Below are positions 28,970 to 38,800 of a stretch of 64,000 bases of DNA, piece after piece. The position numbers and the translations under genes are program-made. This DNA is from Scheffersomyces stipitis CBS 6054 (lineage: Eukaryota; Ascomycota; Pichiomycetes; Serinales; Debaryomycetaceae): the NCBI RefSeq assembly GCF_000209165.1, contig NC_009068.1:2480001-2544000 (forward strand), written 5' to 3'. Position 1 is the stretch's first letter. Every line of letters begins with the position of its first letter. The notes beneath the pieces are model-generated. The model saw only the letters and a list, made by a program, of their open reading frames with translations. It searched no databases and was not told where the DNA came from.

Positions 28970-31117
28970 CTACATTTTCTGAGACAGTAGAGCAGCCCAT
29001 TTCTTTGCATTCGCCAAGAACTTGCTGATTCCGGGAACTTTAGCGGCGCTCGACTCGTCTTCAGGAAATATATAGTCCAAGTATTCTTCGTCTACACCAT
29101 CAACGGTTCTTCTTCGCTTCACAATGGTAGGCAACTTCTTGGTGATATCTGCTAGGCTCTCGTTATTTCCATGCAATTTTTCATAGCTTTTCCACGATTC
29201 AAGAATGACAAGTCTCTCGTTTTTAGAATCAATATTCTTGAAGTGTAGTTCAGCTTCCTTGAAAACAGCTCTAGTATTTTCTCTGTGCTCATCTTCTACG
29301 GAAAACTCGAATTCATCGGCGTTGCTCTCTTCATACTCTATCAATTGACGAGATGAAGGAATGGAAGACTCAAAAAGTGCAAGTGATATCCACACCTTGG
29401 TGCTGTCCATCTTCTCTAACAACAAGCGATATAACGATCTTGCGTCGTCGTACTTCAACTCCTCTTTATAAAAATTGATAAACGAAATCCAAATTGTCTC
29501 CACAGGTTCAAAACTGGACGAAATTTTTGCATCTTCAGAGAGTTCTAAAGCAATCTGGAAGATAGATATACTTCTGTCAATCTCATTTAATGACTTTTCG
29601 AATTCAACGTATTCAAGAACAACAGGAATGGAACTAGTACCGGTCAGTGTCGCTACTTCTAACCACCTCTCGTAGAGCATTCTGACTCTATCCCATTCGC
29701 CTAACCTTTTTTCCAAACTAATATAGTAGGCGAAGAGTTTCCTTTTGGGTCCGGAAACAGAAGACTGACCAATCCCTCTACCAAGAATCTTTCGAGCCGT
29801 CTGTAGGCTTTCTTCACTTTCATTATTTCTCAATTCAAATTCTGCAAAATGGATCCATGCTTTGGCAAATGTGAAGTTCTTGTGTGGTATCACCTTTAGA
29901 CACTCGTTCCAAACAGCTCTGGCCAACGTGATATCTTCATTGTCAAACTCTTCCCATAACGCATACTTGATCCATAGCATGATATGACGTCTCCATTGAA
30001 TGGACTTGGTCTTGGATGAAGGCACATTAAAAGTTGCCCCTTTGAAGGCGTTTCTTGTTTCTTCGATATTATTCTCCAGTTGTACTATTTGAATATATGA
30101 CCACCACGAATCTATATCTTGGGGATTTTTCTCTATATTCTCTTGATGTCTTAATTTGCGCTTCTGTAGCACAGATGATTCGATCGAATCCTTGTTGCCA
30201 TGTCTCTTTTCAAAAGTAGTAAACGAGGAAGAGATTTGCAGTCTTTGTTGTTTCAGAAGTTTGATCTTGCTGTTTTCATTTAACAAAGTGACGAAGATGG
30301 CTCTGGCTCGTTCGTACTCCTTAACCGAAATCTCCCAATCTGCCCAGTTGGCTATAATAGCTGGCAACTCAGGGTCATCTCTGATCCTTTTATCGCTGAT
30401 AATTGTATCCACTGCCTGTTCATAAACTACTCTTATATTCTGAACTGAAGTTTCAGTGTTCTGGGAAAGGCTTCCAGCAAACATTTCGAATTCTATCCAT
30501 TTGAGCCAGACTTGTGCAGAAGGATATTCTTGAACATAACGAGAGAAAATTGTTCTAACATTATCGTATTCATCATACCGCCTTTCAAAATTTACATATG
30601 CTTCCCAGGCTGATGAATCAGGATGCCATTTCAACCATCTCTCAAATACATTCCTCACTAACTGGTAGTTTTTTAACGTCTCTAACGTCTGAACGTAAAG
30701 AAACCACAACTTGTTGACTCGTGGCAAGGTAGTGGTAGCTCTATCAAGAAGATTCAAGGCATGGTTGACATTCTTGTGCGAAAGTTCGAGTTGTATATAC
30801 TGAACCCAAAACGGCACATGTTGAACATTGACATCTAGAGCCCGCTCAAGAATAGAACGAGCCCGGGGAAAATCGTGGTTATGGTTGACTTCCCATTTTG
30901 CGTACCGTAGAAACTGTCCAAAGTTTAACCTGTTTTTGTTGAGCTGTTGTTCGTATTCTTTTCTCTTCTTCTGCTGGAATGATCGGAGTTCTTCAAGATC
31001 TTGGATTGACTGTTTGGGTCTCTCTAGAGGCCTATCTCGGCTCTGAAATGCATCCAGCAAGATCTGTTCACTTGTGACTTGCACAGGAGCTAGTGTGGAA
31101 GCTGATGAATCCATCAC
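28970..31117 (-). CDS. CLF1: Pre-mRNA splicing factor Clf1 (Syf3, crooked-neck-like)
   Basis: Clf1 is a scaffold of the Prp19-associated (NTC) complex in the spliceosome. The 715-residue protein is built of HAT (half-TPR) repeats. Examples are FGQFLRYAKWEVNHNHDFPRARSILERAL (read in pieces over about 66-94), VPFWVQYIQLELSHKNVNHA, KLWFLYVQTLETLKNYQLVRNVFERWL, and many W-x5-FE units to about 600. The N-terminus VTSEQILLDAFQ matches the family. A short basic KRRRT patch follows the repeats. Length is close to S. cerevisiae Clf1 (687). There are two consecutive Met codons at the start; either could be used. Confidence 0.96.
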   Translation of the reverse strand: MMDSSASTLAPVQVTSEQILLDAFQSRDRPLERPKQSIQDLEELRSFQQKKRKEYEQQLNKNRLNFGQFLRYAKWEVNHNHDFPRARSILERALDVNVQHVPFWVQYIQLELSHKNVNHALNLLDRATTTLPRVNKLWFLYVQTLETLKNYQLVRNVFERWLKWHPDSSAWEAYVNFERRYDEYDNVRTIFSRYVQEYPSAQVWLKWIEFEMFAGSLSQNTETSVQNIRVVYEQAVDTIISDKRIRDDPELPAIIANWADWEISVKEYERARAIFVTLLNENSKIKLLKQQRLQISSSFTTFEKRHGNKDSIESSVLQKRKLRHQENIEKNPQDIDSWWSYIQIVQLENNIEETRNAFKGATFNVPSSKTKSIQWRRHIMLWIKYALWEEFDNEDITLARAVWNECLKVIPHKNFTFAKAWIHFAEFELRNNESEESLQTARKILGRGIGQSSVSGPKRKLFAYYISLEKRLGEWDRVRMLYERWLEVATLTGTSSIPVVLEYVEFEKSLNEIDRSISIFQIALELSEDAKISSSFEPVETIWISFINFYKEELKYDDARSLYRLLLEKMDSTKVWISLALFESSIPSSRQLIEYEESNADEFEFSVEDEHRENTRAVFKEAELHFKNIDSKNERLVILESWKSYEKLHGNNESLADITKKLPTIVKRRRTVDGVDEEYLDYIFPEDESSAAKVPGISKFLANAKKWAALLSQKM

Positions 31118-31332
31118 AAGGTGGTCATGAATATGTTTGGAGAATAATCTATAATGTCTTCTAATCTCAATTCTGTGAAATTTCGATGAGCATCAATTCA
31201 GACTTCCAGTCTAGAACAACCACGCAATAAAAAAAAGAGGACGCAAACGAGTAATAAACAAGATAATTGACTTGAGTTACAAGAGATGAGTTCAATTAAT
31301 AAATGAACTTCTTGTTCAAAGATGTAAAAAAA

Positions 31333-31405
31333 TGCCTTCAGCCAGATTCGAACTGACGATCTCCTCATTACTAGTGAGGTGCCTTACCAACTTGGCCATA
31401 AAGGC
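31333..31405 (-). tRNA. tRNA-Thr (anticodon AGU)
   Basis: This is a complete 73-nt gene. On the minus strand the acceptor GCCTTTA pairs with TGAAGGC (one T-G pair) with discriminator A. The anticodon arm CCTCA-CTAGTAA-TGAGG gives AGT, and the T-arm contains AGTTCGAATCT. There is no intron. Seven T residues follow at once on the transcribed strand (31332-31326). Confidence 0.96.
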
Positions 31406-32006
31406 GATTCATACTCATAGACTATATATATCGATTTTGCTTCTTATTTTATCACGTGACTTTTATCACGTGTATACATATATGCCATTTCGTCAAAAAA
31501 GACGCCAGGGTTAATTCCTCCCTTTAGGTATCGATTAGGGAAGGATATATGTAGTAGCTTAGACATCAGTCATAATAGATGTAGTAAAACAATATTACAG
31601 TGCATCACAGTGTTAGTATTGATGTAGATCGTAAATGAATCATATTAATTTCCAACGCGACTTCGTAATTTTCCATAGTCATAGTGCTCTTATTTATGGT
31701 GGTCCTTTCTTTTCAAGTTGGATCAATTATTGTTTCTCTTGAACAATTTTTATAGGAAACTAACAAGAGATTCAAGAATACTCTTGTTTACTAATAGCAG
31801 TCAAAAAAATTTTGAGACAGAGGAAAATAGAATTTTCAGAATTCTTGCAAATAATTTTTGCATCCATGCGCTAATCCAAATGATGATTCTAATAAATCAT
31901 GCAGTGTAGAGACAGTAGGCCAAAACAACAGTTCACATATTACTACCGATAATAGAACTTCTATGTTCAATTCACAAAAGATTACTATACAATATTTAAT
32001 ATATAA
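31406..32006. other. tRNA-Thr upstream flank and Dal5-like gene 3' region
   Basis: The part next to the tRNA has two CACGTG sites. The rest is AT-rich and carries no recognised gene; a 63-codon plus frame at 31718-31909 is not convincing. Confidence 0.5.
31454..31473. promoter_or_regulatory. Tandem CACGTG sites upstream of tRNA-Thr
   Basis: Two TATCACGTG elements start 14 bp apart (cores 31454-31459 and 31468-31473), 49-68 bp upstream of the tRNA-Thr 5' end. The arrangement parallels the CACGTG sites around tRNA-Cys. Confidence 0.5.
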
Positions 32007-33533
32007 TTAGGTAGTGTAACGAAAGTTCTTTCTCTTCAAATCAGAAAGGTCATAAAACTCCTCCCCCTCCTCAGTCAGCAGGTTCACCTCCAGTTCCCCG
32101 TCACTACCAGTGACCAACTTGTCCTTCTTGTTATTCTCCCAGATACAAATCAACCAGTAGAATCCAGCAAACATCATACAAATAAGAAATGAGCAAAGCA
32201 AAGCAATGAAACCACCAGTGTATTTTGGAGCCTGATTTGCTCTGAAGGTTTGAGGCCCAATGAGTGCCCCAACACAGTAGCCCAAATAGTTCATCGAATA
32301 AGTCACTGACTTCTTGGTGTTACCAGCAGTGTTGGCTTGCGCAAGCGACATCATAACGACATATGGTGCAAAGTAGAAATAAAGCAAATAGAGTCCGACT
32401 AACTGTGGGGCAACTTTCAGACGATCAACGCCGTAAAGAATAGCTGATCCAGCCAATGGAGGTATAAGTGAAATGATAGCGATCAAACTGCGTCGATTGC
32501 TAAACTTGTTACATAAATAAGTGAAAAAGATAGTAGCGATCGTGGCGATGACACCGGTAGGAATACCCATCAATGACGATTTCATTGCATCGAAACCAAG
32601 GTTATTGATGATGATAGCCGAGAAAGTTGAAAGACCACCATTACAAATATTGATGCTGATGTTGAAAAAGAAAACAGTGTAAGCTTTGTAGTCACAAAAT
32701 GCTTCTTTTACCTGGTTCCAGTTCCAATGGTTGGAGTCAACTCCACCATTACTATCTCGGATGACACGCTTCACAACATATACCTTTTGCTGGGTAGATA
32801 GGAACTTCGCATTCAAAGGCGAGTCTGGTAAAAAGAACCACATGAGACATCCCCACAGGAATGAAACAGATCCAACCAAGATGTAAAGGTACTTCCAAGC
32901 GGCAACATGAGAGTCATTGAAGTTGCCAACTAACCAAGACAAGAAACCGTTGATTACAGAAGAAGCAAAGGCGAAGACAAAAGCTAGACGAGTAGCGATT
33001 TCCTTCTTTGTATAGAAACGACCACAGACAAGAGTACAGCCAGGGACGATGGCACATTCTACAAAACCCATAAGGAAACGAAGAGTCGCCAAGCCAGCAA
33101 AATTATCACAAGCACACAAAAGAAAGGTGAACATACTCCAGAAGAGTGAAGCTGTGACAAGCACCTTGCCCAAGGGGAACCTTTGCAAGAGAAATGACAT
33201 TGGCCACATACCTACAAGAGAACCAATGAAAAGAATTGAACCCAACCACGAATACTCGTTACCTATCAAATTGTTATCAGTTCTGTAGTCGTAGATGGCA
33301 GCAGTTGACTGAGCAACTTTATCAACTGCACCCATGGTAGCAGTGAAGAATAGCATTGGAACCAAGATGAAGTCAAGTTTTCTAATCAATTTGCGCTCAT
33401 CCTCCTCCGTTGCTGGAGGATAGAGATTCTCGTTTTCAGAAAGAAATTCAGCTCCAAAGTCAACATCACTCCCACGAGACAGCTGGATGATCTGTTCGGC
33501 CACGAGCTTGATATCAGAATCCTTGAAGTTCAT
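32007..33533 (-). CDS. Major facilitator permease of the Dal5/allantoate type (anion:cation symporter)
   Basis: This family imports organic anions such as allantoate, ureidosuccinate, nicotinate or pantothenate with protons at the plasma membrane. The 508-residue protein has a hydrophilic N-tail with ERKLIRKLDFILVPML and twelve predicted hydrophobic segments. Family blocks include GNEYSWLGSILFIGSLVGMWP, QRFPLGKVLV, LRFLMGFVECAIVPGCTLVCGRFYTKKE and FLPDSPLNAKFLS. The exact substrate cannot be assigned. Its start faces OXP1 across 2.3 kb rich in GATA sites, and a CACGTG palindrome lies 33 bp upstream, so a nitrogen-source transporter is likely. Confidence 0.9.
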   Translation of the reverse strand: MNFKDSDIKLVAEQIIQLSRGSDVDFGAEFLSENENLYPPATEEDERKLIRKLDFILVPMLFFTATMGAVDKVAQSTAAIYDYRTDNNLIGNEYSWLGSILFIGSLVGMWPMSFLLQRFPLGKVLVTASLFWSMFTFLLCACDNFAGLATLRFLMGFVECAIVPGCTLVCGRFYTKKEIATRLAFVFAFASSVINGFLSWLVGNFNDSHVAAWKYLYILVGSVSFLWGCLMWFFLPDSPLNAKFLSTQQKVYVVKRVIRDSNGGVDSNHWNWNQVKEAFCDYKAYTVFFFNISINICNGGLSTFSAIIINNLGFDAMKSSLMGIPTGVIATIATIFFTYLCNKFSNRRSLIAIISLIPPLAGSAILYGVDRLKVAPQLVGLYLLYFYFAPYVVMMSLAQANTAGNTKKSVTYSMNYLGYCVGALIGPQTFRANQAPKYTGGFIALLCSFLICMMFAGFYWLICIWENNKKDKLVTGSDGELEVNLLTEEGEEFYDLSDLKRKNFRYTT

Positions 33534-33565
33534 GGTGAAAGCGTAATTTGGTGATGGACTCAGTT

Positions 33566-33575
33566 ATCACGTGAT
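33566..33575. promoter_or_regulatory. CACGTG palindrome (ATCACGTGAT) before the Dal5-like gene
   Basis: It lies 33 bp upstream of the permease start and so is probably within the leader or core promoter. The overlapping TTATC also reads as a GATA site on the minus strand. Confidence 0.45.
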
Positions 33576-34836
33576 TTTCTAAATTGCTAATGAATATATC
33601 AGACAGTCAGTAACCAGACAATGTAGTATCCAGAAAAGAGTCTAACGGCGTGGAATGTTCAACAGAGCCAGGTTTTCACTTCTCCAATTTTGGGGCAACT
33701 AAGAATCTTAATATAGCAAAAGTGCAAGTTTAGATCGCGCAAATTTGAAAAATTCGAAAGGCTTGGCGCAGGGCTTGAAGAGTTTGCTTTCTTGGGACCA
33801 AGCTCTTCTCTGCTCCACTCTAGAGCTTTCGGGTGGTCCACAAATAGGACGAGCGTGTGTTTATATAGTTCTGTTGCAGAGGAAAGGTTTGGCAAAGTTC
33901 AATTAGATAAGAGGAAAAAAGAAAGGCCTTTGAAGGGTTGTGCGCAGAGTTCAAAAGTGCAAATTAGTCTATACGCAGGTATGTAACTTAATCTAAGGGA
34001 ATTTGATAAGGTGTACCGTAGCTATCATTGATGGGGGATGAAGAGCCAGATGTGAACGTGGAGGATCGTGGAGGACTCAGAGATGTAGGGCCAGCTCTTG
34101 AAGGTCGAGGAGGCATTCTTCTTGTCTTCGTGGAGGAGATTGGACATTCGTTTTTTACGAACTGGTTGAAGCTTTCCCTTTCCGGAAGGCTGCGACACAA
34201 CGTTAAATGTGGGGCAATGTGCAGTGCTATTCTGAGAACTTTTTGGAGCCAATACCCAAGCTGAACCATCAACACTCTGGAATACGCTTCCCGATTTCTC
34301 CAAATTCAAATAGCCTACGATACAATAATAGGAGATATATGGTAGAAAATGGGATTACTGTAAAAGTCAACTTGGTTCCACCCCTGAAGCGGCTGAGTCA
34401 AAACAATACGAAATATAGTTAGTATCCCCCACGAATGATGAATTCATGAACAAGAGAATTGGTCACTCTAATCGACAAATGATTTGGAAGGTCTCTCCAC
34501 AACCTTCGACGTATTGGTGAATAATTATGAATCCAGACAATGCTGGTCTATTGGCCGATAACAAATAAGATTGGCCATGGCATCTCATTTAGGATGCGAT
34601 ACCTGCAAACATCCGCTTGGACCATATCCGAATGTAGGGGTACTCCATTATCCAATTGGTGCATAATTTTCCGAGATAAATGGAATAAATGAAATTCGGT
34701 AAAAATAATTTCCTGTTCCAGATGCACCAACTATCCGATATGTCCTTGTATTCATCTTCTGTTAATTGGAATGTAAGGGTTGACTTACTGATGCTGTAGA
34801 AGAAGTCAACGGGAAAAAAGTTGGGGTAAAATCAAA

Positions 34837-34865
34837 AGAATCGGAGAATCGGAGAATCGGAGAAT
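34837..34865. repeat. 8-bp tandem repeat AGAATCGG, about 3.6 copies
   Basis: Three exact AGAATCGG units follow each other, ending in a partial fourth (AGAAT). It lies in the GATA-rich spacer and has no evident function. Confidence 0.9.
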
Positions 34866-35260
34866 GGAATAAGCCAAAGAATGATGGAAATGTGTGTGTT
34901 CACAACAGGCTGCCATTTCTCGAAAGTGCTGTTGGGAACAATTTGCATCAGCAGATTACCGTCCTTCGAATCTAAATTTGAGATAAAGATAAGCTGAATT
35001 TACAGATAAAGACAAGAAGATTACTGCCTATCTTGTCTTGAAGAATGCTTGCAAAGGCGGATAAGGCTATGAGCAATGCTGTTTGTTGCTTGATGTTGTA
35101 CAAGTAAGGCTTAGTGGGACTTCAACAATTTTCAATCAGAAGGCTAATCCATTACTAATGACATTTGTTAGGACAAGATAGCTGACAATGATTCTGGTAC
35201 CCTATCTCCTAAATAAGATACTGTAATGGATCAATTTTGCAATCGGTAGTGTCATAAAGT

Positions 35261-35436
35261 AAAATGATCATTAAGAATTCCCAAATAGGATGGTGTAATC
35301 GACCAAAATTATCATTAAGAAATCCCAAATAGGATGGTGTAATCGAGCAAGATTATCGTTATGAATTCCGAAATAGGATGGTGTAATCGAGCAAAATTAT
35401 CGTTATGAATTCCCAAATAGGATGGTGTAATCGAGA
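35261..35436. repeat. 44-bp tandem repeat with embedded GATA-factor site
   Basis: The block CCAAATAGGATGGTGTAATC recurs with starts at 35281, 35325, 35369 (one mismatch) and 35413, exactly 44 bp apart. A half unit precedes the first, and a degenerate copy appears near 35207-35245. The spacer part of three units contains TTATC (35309, 35353, 35397), the reverse of GATAA. The array ends about 420 bp upstream of the OXP1 start. Confidence 0.93.
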
Positions 35437-35859
35437 GAAATACATAAATTGCGCTTCCAGAAGAGAAAGCTATAATCGAGCATTGTCATATCTATTGATC
35501 CATGATAGGTTTGCTATCAATGCAAGATGACACTGTTATGGACATTATAGACCTAGAATGTGTGGCGGAGGGATATCCGGAAGAAGAACTTCCCCGAACA
35601 CTAATGTAGAAAAAAAAACGTAGGATCCAACTTCTTCAAAATCAAATGGTCCAGGATAGACATTCACCAAATTGTAGTTCCCCCAAAAAGTGTCTTGAAA
35701 AGGAGATCCTCCATATTCCTCCTCTACCTCTAGAAGAGTAGATTTGAAATTGATGAGATTGATTGATTTTCCATATATTTGACTTGCTCTGCTGTTTTAC
35801 CGGAATCTGATAGTCTTTAATTCTATGCATATCATATAGAACTGCAAAGCTTCCACACC

Positions 35860-38800
35860 ATGACCATCGCTAATCTCACCAACGTAGAAATCGCCATAGA
35901 TAGAGGCGGAACTTTTACTGATGTCATATACAAGTACCGTGAACACGATGTTGAGAACGAAGAAACCTTCAAGTTGTTATCTGTAGACCCTGCTAATTAC
36001 AATGATGCTAATATCGAAGGAATTCGCAGAGTGTTAGAAATGCTCACTCACTCAACTATTGCAAGAGGTACTCCTCTTGATACTTCGATTATTAGTTCTA
36101 TAAGGCTTGGAACCACAGTTGCTACCAATGCTTTATTGGAGAGAAAAGGTGCCCGAATTGCTCTAGTCACCACGAAAGGGTTTAAAGATTTGCTTCACAT
36201 TGGGGACCAGTCCAGACCAAATTTATTCGCACTTAACATTGTCAAGCCTGGAGTGCTTTACGAATCTGTTGTTGAAGCAGAGGAAAGAGTCACCATGCCT
36301 GCTTTCACAGGTGACCCCACTGGTTATGATGCGCAAGATCTCGTTGACAATATCCATTATGTACGTGGTGAGACCAATGAAGTTTTTGAAATTTTGCAAC
36401 CATTGGATACCGAAAAGTTAACCGCAGATTTGCTCCTGTTGAGAAAAGAAGGCATTGATTCTATTGCCATAGTCTTTATTCATGGTTTCAATTTCCAGAA
36501 ACATGAGAAAATTGCTGGTTCTATTGCCAGAGAGTTGGGGTTCACTAACGTTTCACTTTCTCACGAAATTTTACCAGTGATCAAGACCGTTTCTAGAGGA
36601 CAATCTACTACTGTTGACGCCTACCTTACACCAATTGTCAAGGAATATATTAACAACTTTGTAAGTGGATTTAAAACTGGTTTTGAATCCCACACCAGAA
36701 TTGAGTTCATGCAATCCGACGGCGGTTTATGTTCCTGGAACAACTTTACTGGTTTGCGCTCCCTACTCTCGGGGCCAGCTGGTGGAGTAGTTGGAGCAGC
36801 AAAAACTTGCTATGATGCTGACAATCAGATCCCTGTAATTGGTTTTGATATGGGTGGTACATCTACAGATATCTCGAGGTTCGCTGGGGAATATGAGTTT
36901 TCCTTTGAAAGTATCATCGCTGGAATCAAAATAGCTGCACCACAATTGGATATCAATACAGTCGCTGCTGGAGGTGGATCTATTTTATTCTATAGAAACG
37001 GTACCTTTATAGTTGGTCCTGAATCTGCTAGTGCACATCCAGGTCCAGCCTGCTATAGAAAGGGAGGTCCTTTGACTGTCACTGACGCTAACTTGTTCAC
37101 CGGTAGAATTATTCCTGAATATTTCCCCAAGATCTTTGGACCTTGTGAAAATCTACCTTTGGATTATGAAGTTACCAAGAAGAAATTCGAACAATTGACG
37201 GAAACCATCAATAAGGAGAATCCAGGTGCAACCAAGACTCCATTGGAAATAGCTTTGGGATTCTTGAAAGTAGCCGATTTCCAGATGGCAAGACCAATTA
37301 GAGACTTAACGGAATCAAAGGGGCACGATGTCAGCAAACATGCTCTTGCTTCCTTTGGGGGTGCTGGTGGTCAGCACGCAACCTCGATTGCAAAAATATT
37401 GAAAATTAAAAAAATCTTGATTCACAAACATTCCTCAATATTGTCTGCTTATGGTATTTCGTTGTCTTCTATTGTAAATGAACAACAGGAACCAGTTTCA
37501 GTAGCTTACAACAAACTTACTGCTTCTTCTTTGCTTGATAGATGTAACAAATTGAAACTAAAGTCTCAGAAAGAACTAATTGACCAAGGAGTCTTGTCGA
37601 AGTCTATTGACTATGAGGTTTTTTTCAATATGAGCTACAAGGGTTCTGATACAAGAATCATGATCAAGCAGGAGAAAGACCAAGATTTCTTGCAATCTTT
37701 TTACACGAGACACCAACTGGAATTCGCTTTCAACGATTTCGAGAAATTGGTATTAGTGACAGATATTAGAGTTAGAGCTACTGGCAGTACTTCTGTTCAG
37801 ACTGAAGAACGTTCTCCATACAAGGATTATGATTCAATTAATAAGATTGAAGTGGATTCTGATCTTGTACAGAAATCTACAGACGTCCATTTTGACCAAG
37901 GAACCTTATCAACTAAAGTTTTTTTCTTACAGACTTTGCCTATTGGCTCAGTGTTGACAGGGCCAGCCCTTGTTTTGGATTCAACCCAAACAATCGTTGT
38001 CTCTCCAGATGCTACAGCTACCATTTTACCAAGACATGTAGTTATCGACATACATACAGAAGAAAAACATTTCATTTCTACTGATTATGTCGACCCTATT
38101 CAATTGTCAATATTTGCAAACAGATTTATGTCGATTGCCGATGATATGTCACGAACACTTCAAAAGATTTCTGTCAGTGCAAATATTAAAGAACGTTTGG
38201 ACTACTCTTGTGCATTGTTCGATAACAAGGGAAATCTCGCTGCTAATGCACCAAATGTGCCAGTCCATTTAGGCTCCATGTCTACGGCCATCAAATACCA
38301 GTTGCAACACTGGAAGGATGATTTGCAAGAAGGTGATATTTTATGCACGAACTCTCCAAGTGTTGGTGGTACGCATTTACCAGATCTAACTGTTATTTCT
38401 CCAGTGTTTATCGATGGCGTAATCCAGTTTGTTGTTGCAGCCAGAGCTCACCACTCAGAAATTGGAGGTTCTGCTCCAGGATCATCTTCATCGTATGCTA
38501 GGGACATATACGAAGAGGGTGCTAATATCGAAGCTTGGAAAATTGTCTCCAATGGAAAGTTTGATTACCAGGGATTACAGAAACATTTCGTTGATGTTCC
38601 AAGAAGTCATGGTGTTTCCGGCACCAGAAATATAGACGACAACATTTCTGATTTGAAAGCACAAATTGCATCTAACCAAAGAGGTATTAATTTGCTAAAG
38701 GATTTGTTTGAAGAATATGGTACTGAAACAGTTCTATTCTATATGAAGAATGTGAAGAAATCGGCTGAATTAGCAGTCCGAGACTTCTTGAAGAACTATG

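Larger units (their letters stand above)
33534..35859. promoter_or_regulatory. 2.3-kb divergent regulatory region rich in GATA sites
   Basis: No convincing gene lies between the Dal5-like permease and OXP1. Exact GATAAG occurs at 33906-33911, 34005-34010, 34988-34993 and 35060-35065. Additional GATAA or TTATC copies lie at 34556, 34675, 34982, 35005, 35309, 35353 and 35397. These are binding cores of Gln3/Gat1-type factors of nitrogen catabolite repression. The overlapping minus-strand frames at 33988-34309 look like chance. A 44-bp tandem repeat (35261-35436) and an 8-bp repeat (34837-34865) lie inside. Confidence 0.6.

Noticed and set aside
34025..34309. Overlapping minus-strand frames of about 95 codons in the permease-OXP1 spacer
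   Set aside because: Two frames of equal length overlap each other and neither shows features; the spacer looks regulatory.
35261..35436. CRISPR-like array
   Set aside because: The repeat and the intervening bases are both repeated at 44 bp, so it is a simple tandem repeat; the organism is also a eukaryote.
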